Both the position numbers and the translations under genes were made by a program. The notes beneath the pieces are model-generated. The model was not told the origin of the DNA. It was given only the letters and a program-made list of their open reading frames with translations, and searched no databases. From the NCBI GenBank assembly GCA_001689415.1, contig LUJM01000115.1:1-26553 (forward strand): a stretch of DNA of 26,553 nucleotides. Direction: 5' to 3'. Origin of the DNA: Bacteroidales bacterium M2. Lineage in GTDB: Bacteria; Bacteroidota; Bacteroidia; Bacteroidales; Muribaculaceae. Positions 7,278-13,740 of the stretch are shown piece by piece. How positions within the stretch are numbered: the first letter of the stretch is position 1; each line of letters begins with the position of its first letter.

Positions 7278-7562
7278 TTAGCATATAGTATTAAATTCAG
7301 AATGCACCATGTTATAATCAGCATAATGCAAATCAGAACGTATTTTTATATCTGTTAATTTACGAATTTGTGTACCGTTATAAGGCGGTATTTTTAATTG
7401 TGAATAATAATTGAATTTTGCAAATGTTAAGTTTTTATAATGTTCAAAAGTGCAAAGAGGTGATAATTTATCAATATATTGCTCAATTATCTTTAAAATA
7501 TCAAATTCAAATTCATCATATAAGTTACAGTTAAAAAGGTTTGTTTGATAATCTATATTATG
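7278..7562 (-). pseudogene. Detached 3' end of the VP4 (Rep) gene
   Basis: Read on the minus strand from the right-hand core, the frame CAT AAT ATA GAT TAT C continues without a stop for 94 codons to TAA at 7280-7278, 1 nt before the peptidase ATG. The first five codons (HNIDY) are the core and coincide exactly in frame with codons 424-428 of the left-hand Rep gene. The next residues are QTNLFN, replaced by RK-stop on the left. An open frame this long in such AT-rich DNA is unlikely by chance. It has no start codon of its own at the beginning, so it is probably untranslated until excision rejoins the gene. Confidence 0.85.
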
Positions 7563-7568
7563 TTAAAT
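7541..7568 (+). other. attR, dif-like Xer site (regenerated host dif)
   Basis: Left arm TTGTTTGATAA (7541-7551, phage-derived), centre TCTATA (7552-7557), right arm TTATGTTAAAT (7558-7568, host-derived). The right arm is identical to the XerD arm of E. coli dif. Joining the host arms across the provirus gives an uninterrupted 28-bp dif-like attB. After integration, attR keeps the perfect XerD arm and probably serves as the working chromosomal dif. If so, the window lies at the replication terminus. Confidence 0.85.
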
Positions 7569-7636
7569 AATATATCTCAAGAGTACTCTCTTTTGAAATA
7601 TACGGGTAAAGATTCGGTGATATTGGAGAATTTGCG

Positions 7637-7644
7637 TAAATTTG
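7637..7644 (+). promoter_or_regulatory. Probable -7 element of the tdk promoter
   Basis: TAAATTTG fits TAnnTTTG, 24 nt before the tdk start. No good -33 TTTG is seen at the right distance, so support is moderate. It lies in host DNA past attR, so integration leaves it intact. Confidence 0.5.
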
Positions 7645-7668
7645 TATTTGATTTTAAAACCTGGAATA

Positions 7669-8334
7669 ATGTACCGCAAAGGAAAACTATATTTTCGCTA
7701 TGGAACTATGGGGTCGGCAAAGACTGCCCTGTTGCTTACCACGGCATACAACTTCGAGGAACGCCATATGGACTATATGTGCATGAAGCCGGTTATCGAT
7801 ACTCGCGAACAGCGAAATGTTATCCGTAGCCGAATAGGTATCGAACGCGAATGCCACTGGATTTACAACAACACCAATCTATATCAATTTGCAAAGGACC
7901 TGTATAAAAAGGAAGGCCGGATTGTAGATTGGTTCTTGATTGATGAAGCGCAGTTCCTGACCGCGGCACAGGTTGATCAGCTCGCTCGCGTTGTAGATGA
8001 CCTTGGCAGTAATGTGATATGCTATGGTCTTCGAACTGACTTTCAGACACATTTGTTTGAAGGCTCTCGCCGACTGTTTGAAATCGCCGATACTATCGAT
8101 GAGATTAAATCGACTTGCAATTGCGGCCATAAGACGATTGTGAACGCGCGTATCGATGCAGCAGGTAATATCGTGGAAGAAGGCGATCAGGTTGAAATAG
8201 GCGGTGATGACCGCTATGTGGCCGTTTGCCGTAAATGCTGGCGAAACAAGCGTATCGAACAGGCTCAAAAATCAGTACTCCCCCTTGAGTTCGAAGATGA
8301 ACAAGAAGGATGCGAAGCCATATTAAATAACTAA
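7669..8334 (+). CDS. tdk: Thymidine kinase
   Basis: Type II thymidine kinase that phosphorylates thymidine with ATP in the salvage pathway. The product is 221 residues. P-loop GTMGSAKT is at 12-19, the catalytic Glu93 is in LIDEAQFL, and a structural zinc site is visible as CNCGHKT plus a later CRKCW. I choose ATG 7669 (MYRKGKLYFRYG). The ATG at 7642 is too close to the promoter element and adds residues not seen in the family. yhcH follows after 25 nt, probably co-transcribed. It is the host gene on the right of the provirus and transcribes away from it. Confidence 0.95.
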   Translation: MYRKGKLYFRYGTMGSAKTALLLTTAYNFEERHMDYMCMKPVIDTREQRNVIRSRIGIERECHWIYNNTNLYQFAKDLYKKEGRIVDWFLIDEAQFLTAAQVDQLARVVDDLGSNVICYGLRTDFQTHLFEGSRRLFEIADTIDEIKSTCNCGHKTIVNARIDAAGNIVEEGDQVEIGGDDRYVAVCRKCWRNKRIEQAQKSVLPLEFEDEQEGCEAILNN

Positions 8335-8359
8335 TAATAACCCACTTAACCATATTCAT

Positions 8360-8818
8360 ATGATACTAACAACAGTAAAGGATGCCACAACATACAAGGG
8401 CATTTCGGTCTATCTTGATACAGCAATCGACTGGATCATAGAACATTTTAACGACGAATTTGTTAAAGGTGTATATAGCATTGAATGTCCTGACGGCACC
8501 AGCATGACCGTAAAATGCGCCGAGCCTGCCCTGCTCCCCGCCGAAAAAGCTACCATGGAGGCTCACAAGCGTTTTATCGATATACAGATACCGCTCAAAG
8601 GCACAGAAGGTATGGGCTGGGCGCCTACTGAATCGCTCAAGCACGAACGTGACGGTTATAACGAGGTGAAAGACGTCACATTCTACGGTGATGCAGCCCA
8701 GTGCGTCGTACAGGTGAAATACGGACAGATGGCTATATTCTTCCCCGAAGATGGCCATGCCCCCAACATCGGTCTTGGCAACCATCGCAAGCTTGTAGTT
8801 AAAGTGCCTGTAGTGTGA
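8360..8818 (+). CDS. YhcH/YjgK/YiaL (DUF386) family protein
   Basis: A 152-residue cupin-like protein of the YhcH/YjgK/YiaL family, whose members are tied to sialic-acid and other sugar metabolism and also called EbgC-like (beta-galactosidase beta subunit). Family marks are EAHKRFIDIQIPLKG (about 77-91) and FFPEDGHAPNIG (about 128-139), with His and Glu residues that form the metal site in the family. It begins 25 nt after tdk on the same strand. The substrate cannot be read from the sequence, and no sugar genes are adjacent. Confidence 0.9.
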   Translation: MILTTVKDATTYKGISVYLDTAIDWIIEHFNDEFVKGVYSIECPDGTSMTVKCAEPALLPAEKATMEAHKRFIDIQIPLKGTEGMGWAPTESLKHERDGYNEVKDVTFYGDAAQCVVQVKYGQMAIFFPEDGHAPNIGLGNHRKLVVKVPVV

Positions 8819-8858
8819 CACTTATGTTTACTCCGGCACGATTGTATAACCGATTCTT

Positions 8859-8905
8859 GGTTTAGAGTTCGAGGCCTAATACCCATTGGTTTAGAACTCT
8901 AAACC
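8859..8905. repeat. 12-bp perfect inverted repeat between yhcH and the DUF3108 gene
   Basis: GGTTTAGAGTTC (8859-8870) and GAACTCTAAACC (8894-8905) are exact reverse complements around a 23-nt loop. Neither side has a T-run, so it is not a classical intrinsic terminator. It could be an RNA stem in the gap or a dyad operator for the following gene. Confidence 0.6.
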
Positions 8906-8925
8906 TAAACAGATTAAATTGCATC

Positions 8926-9711
8926 ATGCTTAGAGTCAAACATTTATTAATAGGTCTTCTTGCGGTTATCGCCGGTACCGGAATAGCATACGGCAGAAAC
9001 AAGAGCACGGAGCATCAGCGCCTTGAACCTGAGACGCTGCAATACCGTGTAATGTACAAGTGGGGGCTAATCAACAAGCAGGCCGGATCGGCTACGCTTA
9101 CCCTTACACATAAGGCCAAGAACTACCAGGCTAAGCTTTCTGCGAAATCCGAGCCGTGGGCCGACCGTATATTCAGAGTGCGCGACACTCTCAATGGTCA
9201 TATGACCTATAGCGATTTTACTCCATTGTATTATGAGAAAATCGCTCATGAAGGCAACGAGCATAAGCACGACGTTGTTCGCTATGATTATAGTAATCCG
9301 TCGCGCGTGCAGGCCAACTGTACGCGAAAGGTGTATAAGAAAGGCGAACTGAAAATAGATGAAAGCCGACAAATGTCGTCGAACGGCAAAGCTCTCGACA
9401 TGCTAACGTCGTTCTACTATATGCGTACTCTCCCATTCGAAAAATGGAAACCCGGGCATGTGGAATCGGTGGATATTTTTTCGGGTAAGCGGAAAGAATT
9501 ACTTTCGATAGTTTACAGTGGCAAGGTTGACATATCTGTCAACGGTGTTACGCGGCCAGCCTATCATATAACGTTTAAGTTTACCTCCGGCGGAGGTGTT
9601 AAGACTTCCGACGATATGGACGCATGGATAGCAGCCGACAACACGCGAGTACCCCTGCGACTCGAGGGTAAATTGCCGGTTGGCAAAGTACACTGCATAC
9701 TCAACGAATAA
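8926..9711 (+). CDS. Exported DUF3108 family protein
   Basis: A 261-residue protein with an N-terminal signal sequence (LLIGLLAVIAGTGIAYG, about residues 7-23) and a beta-rich body typical of DUF3108, a common periplasmic protein of Bacteroidetes with no settled function. Features include YRVMYKWGLINKQAGSATL near the N-terminus, LDMLTSFYYMRTLPFEKWK mid-protein and a C-terminal DDMDAWIAADNTRVPLRLEG segment. The 9-nt gap to the next gene suggests an operon. The length fits the family. Confidence 0.82.
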   Translation: MLRVKHLLIGLLAVIAGTGIAYGRNKSTEHQRLEPETLQYRVMYKWGLINKQAGSATLTLTHKAKNYQAKLSAKSEPWADRIFRVRDTLNGHMTYSDFTPLYYEKIAHEGNEHKHDVVRYDYSNPSRVQANCTRKVYKKGELKIDESRQMSSNGKALDMLTSFYYMRTLPFEKWKPGHVESVDIFSGKRKELLSIVYSGKVDISVNGVTRPAYHITFKFTSGGGVKTSDDMDAWIAADNTRVPLRLEGKLPVGKVHCILNE

Positions 9712-9720
9712 AAAATCGAA

Positions 9721-10281
9721 ATGGCAGATAATTATCTTGAGAAAAAGATGGAAGAACACAGGCAATCACAACGCCGTGTATCTCCATACCGTTCGCCAAG
9801 CGGAAACAAACCCAATACAGCTATAATGCCCTGTGCTCTGCGCGGGGCTTTTATCATTGGTGGCGAATCGCTATCGGAAGCTTTAAAGGCCTGTGCTGCG
9901 GCTTTAAGGTCGACTTCTTGCAGGACAGCTTTTTGCTGTACAGATCGTAAAAGCGGCAATACTATGTCGCAATCATTGGGACTGCAATACTATCCGGTAG
10001 ATAACTGTGATGATGAAACAGTGAATTCTACAATCAAAAAGGCACAAGAGGCATTTGGCGCGATAGATGTTGTTGTGAAAGAAATCAATGGCCGTGTAGA
10101 TGTCGACATCATGGGCCTTAGGAGTACAATATCTTCTGATGCTGACTGTACGGATATGGTATTTGCCAAGGCTGCCGCCGGAGCCTTGTTGTATCTGGCC
10201 TTACCACAAAGCAAAGACCTCGGTATAAGCGGCAACTATATCATTGATGCCAATGGACGCCTATCGGTAATCGAGGATTGA
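9721..10281 (+). CDS. Conserved-looking hypothetical protein (186 aa)
   Basis: Not recognised as a named family. The N-terminus (MADNYLEKKMEEHRQSQRR) is charged and helical. The middle looks like part of a Rossmann alpha/beta fold (GAFIIGGESLSEALKACAAA, then alternating strands and helices), with a C-terminal GNYIIDANGRLSVIED. A degenerate short-chain-dehydrogenase-like fold is possible, but I see no catalytic YxxxK. It follows the DUF3108 gene after 9 nt. Its last 21 bp overlap the convergent ABC ATPase gene. Confidence 0.7.
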   Translation: MADNYLEKKMEEHRQSQRRVSPYRSPSGNKPNTAIMPCALRGAFIIGGESLSEALKACAAALRSTSCRTAFCCTDRKSGNTMSQSLGLQYYPVDNCDDETVNSTIKKAQEAFGAIDVVVKEINGRVDVDIMGLRSTISSDADCTDMVFAKAAAGALLYLALPQSKDLGISGNYIIDANGRLSVIED

Positions 10282-11019
10282 GGCGTCGAAGTGCACGTTG
10301 TCTCGTCGGAAAGCTGCATCAAGCGCACCGGACTCAATCATTGATTCACGAGTGCCGACAGCGACACTGTGTCGGTCGCGATCAACAACAATCAGCCTGT
10401 CGGCCCGGGCTATTGCGGGAGCAATATCGTGGGTAGATAATATGATTGTCTTACCTTGGCTTGAAAGCCTGCCGAGCATTTTCATAGTTTCAATACGAGC
10501 GGCAACGTCGAGGAAAGCGGTCGGTTCGTCTAAAAAAATAACAGGTGTATCCTGGGCTATGGCACGTGCAATCATAACTTTCTGACGCTCGCCGTCGCTA
10601 AGGTTTGCAAGATAACGGTCGGCAAAGTCGCTAATGCCGACTGCTGCCATGGCAGCAGCTACCGCTTCCTTATCAGATTTAGACATACGGCCAAACAATG
10701 ACAGTGATTTGTTTCGGCCTACCGCCACAGCTTCTACAACAGTGAGGGCGCCGCCTCCATGACGGGCTGTGTCGACTATCGCCCTTGTTTCTGCAAGAGC
10801 TCGTTGGCTTGTTTTCGCGATATCCATACCTCCGAGGCTGACAGACCCGGATAATGGCAATTGTAAACCTGCCAGAGTGCGTAATAAGGTGGATTTACCG
10901 CTTCCATTTGCGCCAATAAGCACTGCTAATACTCCGGACTCAAGTTCGAAGTTGATGTTGCTTAAAACGACTTTATCACCATATCCTACGGATAGGTTTT
11001 TACATTCAACGGCCTTCAT
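10261..11019 (-). CDS. ABC transporter ATP-binding protein (iron-complex/cobalamin type)
   Basis: Cytoplasmic ATPase of an importer for siderophore, heme or cobalamin. The 252-residue product has Walker A GANGSGKST (36-44), signature LSDGERQ (140-146), Walker B VIFLDEP (160-166) and the switch His in LSTHD. The Q-loop position before the TVVEAVAVGR segment reads AIVDT rather than the usual ...PQ, so the glutamine is not where expected; this may be typical for Bacteroidetes members. Its ATG overlaps the permease stop by 1 nt (TGATG). It converges on the 186-residue gene with a 21-bp overlap and no visible terminator. Confidence 0.92.
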   Translation of the reverse strand: MKAVECKNLSVGYGDKVVLSNINFELESGVLAVLIGANGSGKSTLLRTLAGLQLPLSGSVSLGGMDIAKTSQRALAETRAIVDTARHGGGALTVVEAVAVGRNKSLSLFGRMSKSDKEAVAAAMAAVGISDFADRYLANLSDGERQKVMIARAIAQDTPVIFLDEPTAFLDVAARIETMKMLGRLSSQGKTIILSTHDIAPAIARADRLIVVDRDRHSVAVGTRESMIESGALDAAFRRDNVHFDASILDYR

Positions 11020-12038
11020 CAGTTAAAGTAAAGGAGCTTGCGGCGGTTTAACAAAACATATACTATTACCGGAACACCGATTATCGGGGTAATTGCATTT
11101 ACCGGAATTGAGCCGGACATGAACATTGACGGAGCAACAGAAAGAATCTGGCACAACAGTCCGACTAATGCCCCGGCAAGGACAGTAACCGGCAGCACCG
11201 TGCGATGGTTTGATGAAACAAGGGCCATACGAGCAATGTGAGGAATCACAAGGCCGATAAAGCCTATTGGGCCGCACCATGCAGTTACTGTAGCTGTAAG
11301 AGCGCCGGAAATCAGGATTAAGCCTGTGCGAATGACAGAGACATTAATACCGGTGCTGCGAGCATACTCTACGCCAAAAAGGAGCGCGTTGAGGCTGCGG
11401 ATATACGGAAATGACATCGCGATGAACAGCATACACAACATCGCGAAATACGGTAGCACCGATAGGTCAACGCTGTTGAAATTACCCATACCCCATAATA
11501 CGAAACTGTGAACAGCTCGTTCGGGTGCGAAATAATTGAGCAAGGAAATAACTGAAGATGTGAGATAACCAACCAAAATACCAATAATAAGGAGCATCTC
11601 GGCAGACCTTACAACAGCTGAAAACAACATCAATATCAGCAGCACTGCCAATGCTCCGGCGAAAGCCCCTGCAACAATCGCAAAATTGCCCCAGATACCG
11701 ACATACGAAGCCCCAAGCATCATCACAACAGCCACGCCAAGGCTCGCACCGGATGATATACCCATAATCGATGGGCCTGCAAGCGGGTTGTCGAAGCAAG
11801 TCTGCATGAGTAATCCGGCCACGGCAAGCGCAGCCCCGGCAAGGAGAGATGTAATAAGTGCCGGAAGGCGGGTTTCGACAACAACAAAGCGAGTCATGTC
11901 GCTGCCATTGCCACAAAGTGCATCTATTATTTCGGATGCACTAAGGTCTACGCTGCCGAACAGGAGCCCGGCAGGCAGACAAACTACTATCAGTGATAAA
12001 ATAATGAGGGAAACGATTGTCGGACGCCGAGAATTCAT
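11019..12038 (-). CDS. FecCD-family ABC transporter permease
   Basis: Inner-membrane channel subunit of the importer. The 339-residue, about ten-helix protein has typical BtuC/FecCD/FhuB marks: TRLPALITSLLAGAALAVAGLLMQ (about 53-76), NPLAGPSIMGISSGASLG (about 83-100) and the ATPase-coupling segment CGPIGFIGLVIPHIAR (about 254-269). Length is normal. Its start overlaps the binding-protein stop by 4 nt (ATGA) and its stop overlaps the ATPase start. Confidence 0.94.
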   Translation of the reverse strand: MNSRRPTIVSLIILSLIVVCLPAGLLFGSVDLSASEIIDALCGNGSDMTRFVVVETRLPALITSLLAGAALAVAGLLMQTCFDNPLAGPSIMGISSGASLGVAVVMMLGASYVGIWGNFAIVAGAFAGALAVLLILMLFSAVVRSAEMLLIIGILVGYLTSSVISLLNYFAPERAVHSFVLWGMGNFNSVDLSVLPYFAMLCMLFIAMSFPYIRSLNALLFGVEYARSTGINVSVIRTGLILISGALTATVTAWCGPIGFIGLVIPHIARMALVSSNHRTVLPVTVLAGALVGLLCQILSVAPSMFMSGSIPVNAITPIIGVPVIVYVLLNRRKLLYFN

Positions 12039-13165
12039 CGTGTGAGAGTAAAATATCGCAATTTATAATCGGGCATTACCTCCGGGTGGAAAATGGCGAT
12101 ATATTCAGCCAACACCCTGTCGGGGTGAAATGCAACATCGTTGAAAATATTCTTTTCCTTGGAATTGCAACTATAGATATTGCCGTTTTTCCACGCTTTA
12201 AAAGCCGTATAGCGTGGATTCAAAGCCTTAAGTGTCGCTGTAGTTGTGTCGTAGCCATACGAGCGCACGAGCCACAAATCGGCATCGATAGCCTTTGCTG
12301 CAACTTCTTCGAGAGAGAGGGATAGAGAACCTGTGCCAGTGGTGTCAGCCCAAGGCCATTCTGCGCCGGCATCGGCATACATGCGTGCCATGTAGCTTCC
12401 TCCCTGGGGAACATACCATACGCCCGAGTACTCGGTTTCGGCAAGCAATTTAGGCTTGGGAGACTCAGCGCTGCGTGCTTTAAAAGCAAGGGCAGAATAG
12501 TTGTCGATTACTTCTTCGAAAATCTTACGAGCCTCATCCCTTTGGCCGGAAAGTTCTCCAAGAAGCAATATCCATTCAGCACGTCCGATTGGAGTCGGTT
12601 CCATATAGTCGGCGCATTCAACTGCAACAACATTTCCCGGATATGTAGCCACAACACCCCCCTGAGGAGAGCGAAGCACGGTGGTAACCCCGCTTGCAGC
12701 CATTAGTTCGACTGAAGGCGAAGAAATAGGTCCGAGGTCTATAATTTGTCCTTGGGCAATCAACTTGCTCACCGTGTCGGACGGAGTGAAGAACTCTCGA
12801 TCGGCTATGGCCACCACCGAAGGCAGTGCTCCCAATTCTTGCAGCGCATGTGTATGAACAGACGAAAAGACGGCAGCGCGATCGACCGGGGTCCGAATCA
12901 CACGAATATCCGGGGCTAAATGTTCGGGTACAAGCGAGTCGCGGTCGACAAGGGCATAACTTGCAAGGATATGGTTCTCGCGCCAAGGATTGGCAATATC
13001 AACCCTTACAACACCGGCCCCACAGTCAGCGATAGTGAGATATTTTGCGTGATGAGTCAAAGTGTCGGCATTTTCGATATCCTCGTAAGAGAAATCAGCA
13101 GCCTTATTACAAGAACAAAGGGCGACGCCGCAAAGCATCGCCCATATGGTAAGAGTTTTTCTCAT
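12035..13165 (-). CDS. Periplasmic-binding lipoprotein of the ABC importer
   Basis: Substrate-binding subunit of the TroA/FecB/BtuF-like helical-backbone class. The 376-residue product has a lipoprotein signal (MRKTLTIWAMLCGVALCSCN, lipid-modified Cys19 in LCSC). It has two lobes: about 80-170 (FSSVHTHALQELGALPSVVAIAD) and about 240-370 (PKPKLLAETEYSGVWYVPQGGSYMARM onward). GRAEWILLLGELSG marks the linker helix. It lies between the DUF805 gene and the permease with 4-nt ATGA overlaps on both sides. The ligand cannot be read: no cobalamin riboswitch or TonB receptor is adjacent. Confidence 0.9.
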   Translation of the reverse strand: MRKTLTIWAMLCGVALCSCNKAADFSYEDIENADTLTHHAKYLTIADCGAGVVRVDIANPWRENHILASYALVDRDSLVPEHLAPDIRVIRTPVDRAAVFSSVHTHALQELGALPSVVAIADREFFTPSDTVSKLIAQGQIIDLGPISSPSVELMAASGVTTVLRSPQGGVVATYPGNVVAVECADYMEPTPIGRAEWILLLGELSGQRDEARKIFEEVIDNYSALAFKARSAESPKPKLLAETEYSGVWYVPQGGSYMARMYADAGAEWPWADTTGTGSLSLSLEEVAAKAIDADLWLVRSYGYDTTTATLKALNPRYTAFKAWKNGNIYSCNSKEKNIFNDVAFHPDRVLAEYIAIFHPEVMPDYKLRYFTLTR

Positions 13166-13656
13166 TCGTTTTCTCCGTATGGGTTGGGGCCATATTTATT
13201 ATCGGGCGCACTCGGTTTAACAAGTATGATGAGCTGCCAAACGAAAGCAGCCATAACGATAATGCCGCCGGTGCATACTGTGCCAATATGCGAAGTAATG
13301 TAAGAGGCAAGTGCCTGTTGAAGACCGAGCGGATTATTTGCAAACTGGATGATAGAAGGAATCATGGGAACATACATAACACCCGCGCCAATCAAAGATA
13401 AAACGACAAGTGCGATAACCCACCAGCCGCTGCGTCCTGTATCATGAAAGCGACGGAAGCATATAGCCATATTTGGCAGGAAGACTGCAAGTGTAAAGAG
13501 GTTGGCAAGTATACTCATGCCTAACATTGTCAGGAGCATTGATACGATAAAGACAAACAATACCGCGAACCAGTACTCGGCGCGAGTAGAACGTCCTCTG
13601 AAATTGACATAGTTGGCAAAGAATAGTTTGATTGCCGTGATAAAATCTACGTTCAT
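13162..13656 (-). CDS. DUF805 family membrane protein
   Basis: A 164-residue inner-membrane protein with four or so hydrophobic helices. It carries the DUF805 marks NFRGRSTRAEYWFAVLF (about 18-34) and ICFRRFHDTGRSGWW (about 65-79). Function of the family is unknown. The stop overlaps the binding-lipoprotein start by 4 nt, so it appears to be the first gene of the transporter operon. The C-terminus has the polar NKYGPNPYGENE tail often seen in this family. No clear promoter is visible in the 84-bp gap to gdhA, which mostly holds the gdhA terminator. Confidence 0.88.
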   Translation of the reverse strand: MNVDFITAIKLFFANYVNFRGRSTRAEYWFAVLFVFIVSMLLTMLGMSILANLFTLAVFLPNMAICFRRFHDTGRSGWWVIALVVLSLIGAGVMYVPMIPSIIQFANNPLGLQQALASYITSHIGTVCTGGIIVMAAFVWQLIILVKPSAPDNKYGPNPYGENE

Positions 13657-13685
13657 GTTATATACTATATATTATTGAAACTTAT

Positions 13686-13715
13686 AAAACCCCGACATCA
13701 AATCAGATGTCGGGG
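13686..13715 (-). terminator. Rho-independent terminator of gdhA
   Basis: A perfect 10-bp stem, CCCCGACATC (13690-13699) with GATGTCGGGG (13706-13715), around a 6-nt loop. It is followed on the minus strand by TTTT. It lies 26 bp after the gdhA stop. Confidence 0.9.
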
Positions 13716-13740
13716 AGTATGTCGAAATAAACAATGGCTA

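Larger units (their letters stand above)
1368..7562 (-). mobile_element. Integrated Microviridae provirus (6,179-bp circle)
   Basis: A complete small ssDNA-phage genome lies between two copies of a 16-bp core in dif-like sites. Gene order on the minus strand, taken as a circle, is VP4 (Rep), M15 peptidase, a 27-residue hydrophobic ORF, VP1 (capsid), VP3 (scaffold), VP2 (pilot), then a hairpin-rich intergenic region. No integrase is present, consistent with known Bacteroidetes-associated microviruses (Alpavirinae-like) that use host XerC/XerD. The DNA is clearly more AT-rich than the flanking genes. All reading frames are open except that the attachment core splits VP4. Length is core to core; one core copy is duplicated by integration. 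Subfamily placement is inference from gene content and host. Confidence 0.95.

Noticed and set aside
8819..8925. Inverted repeat at 8859-8905 as an insertion-sequence remnant
   Set aside because: The arms enclose only 23 nt with no transposase fragment, and no target-site duplication is evident.
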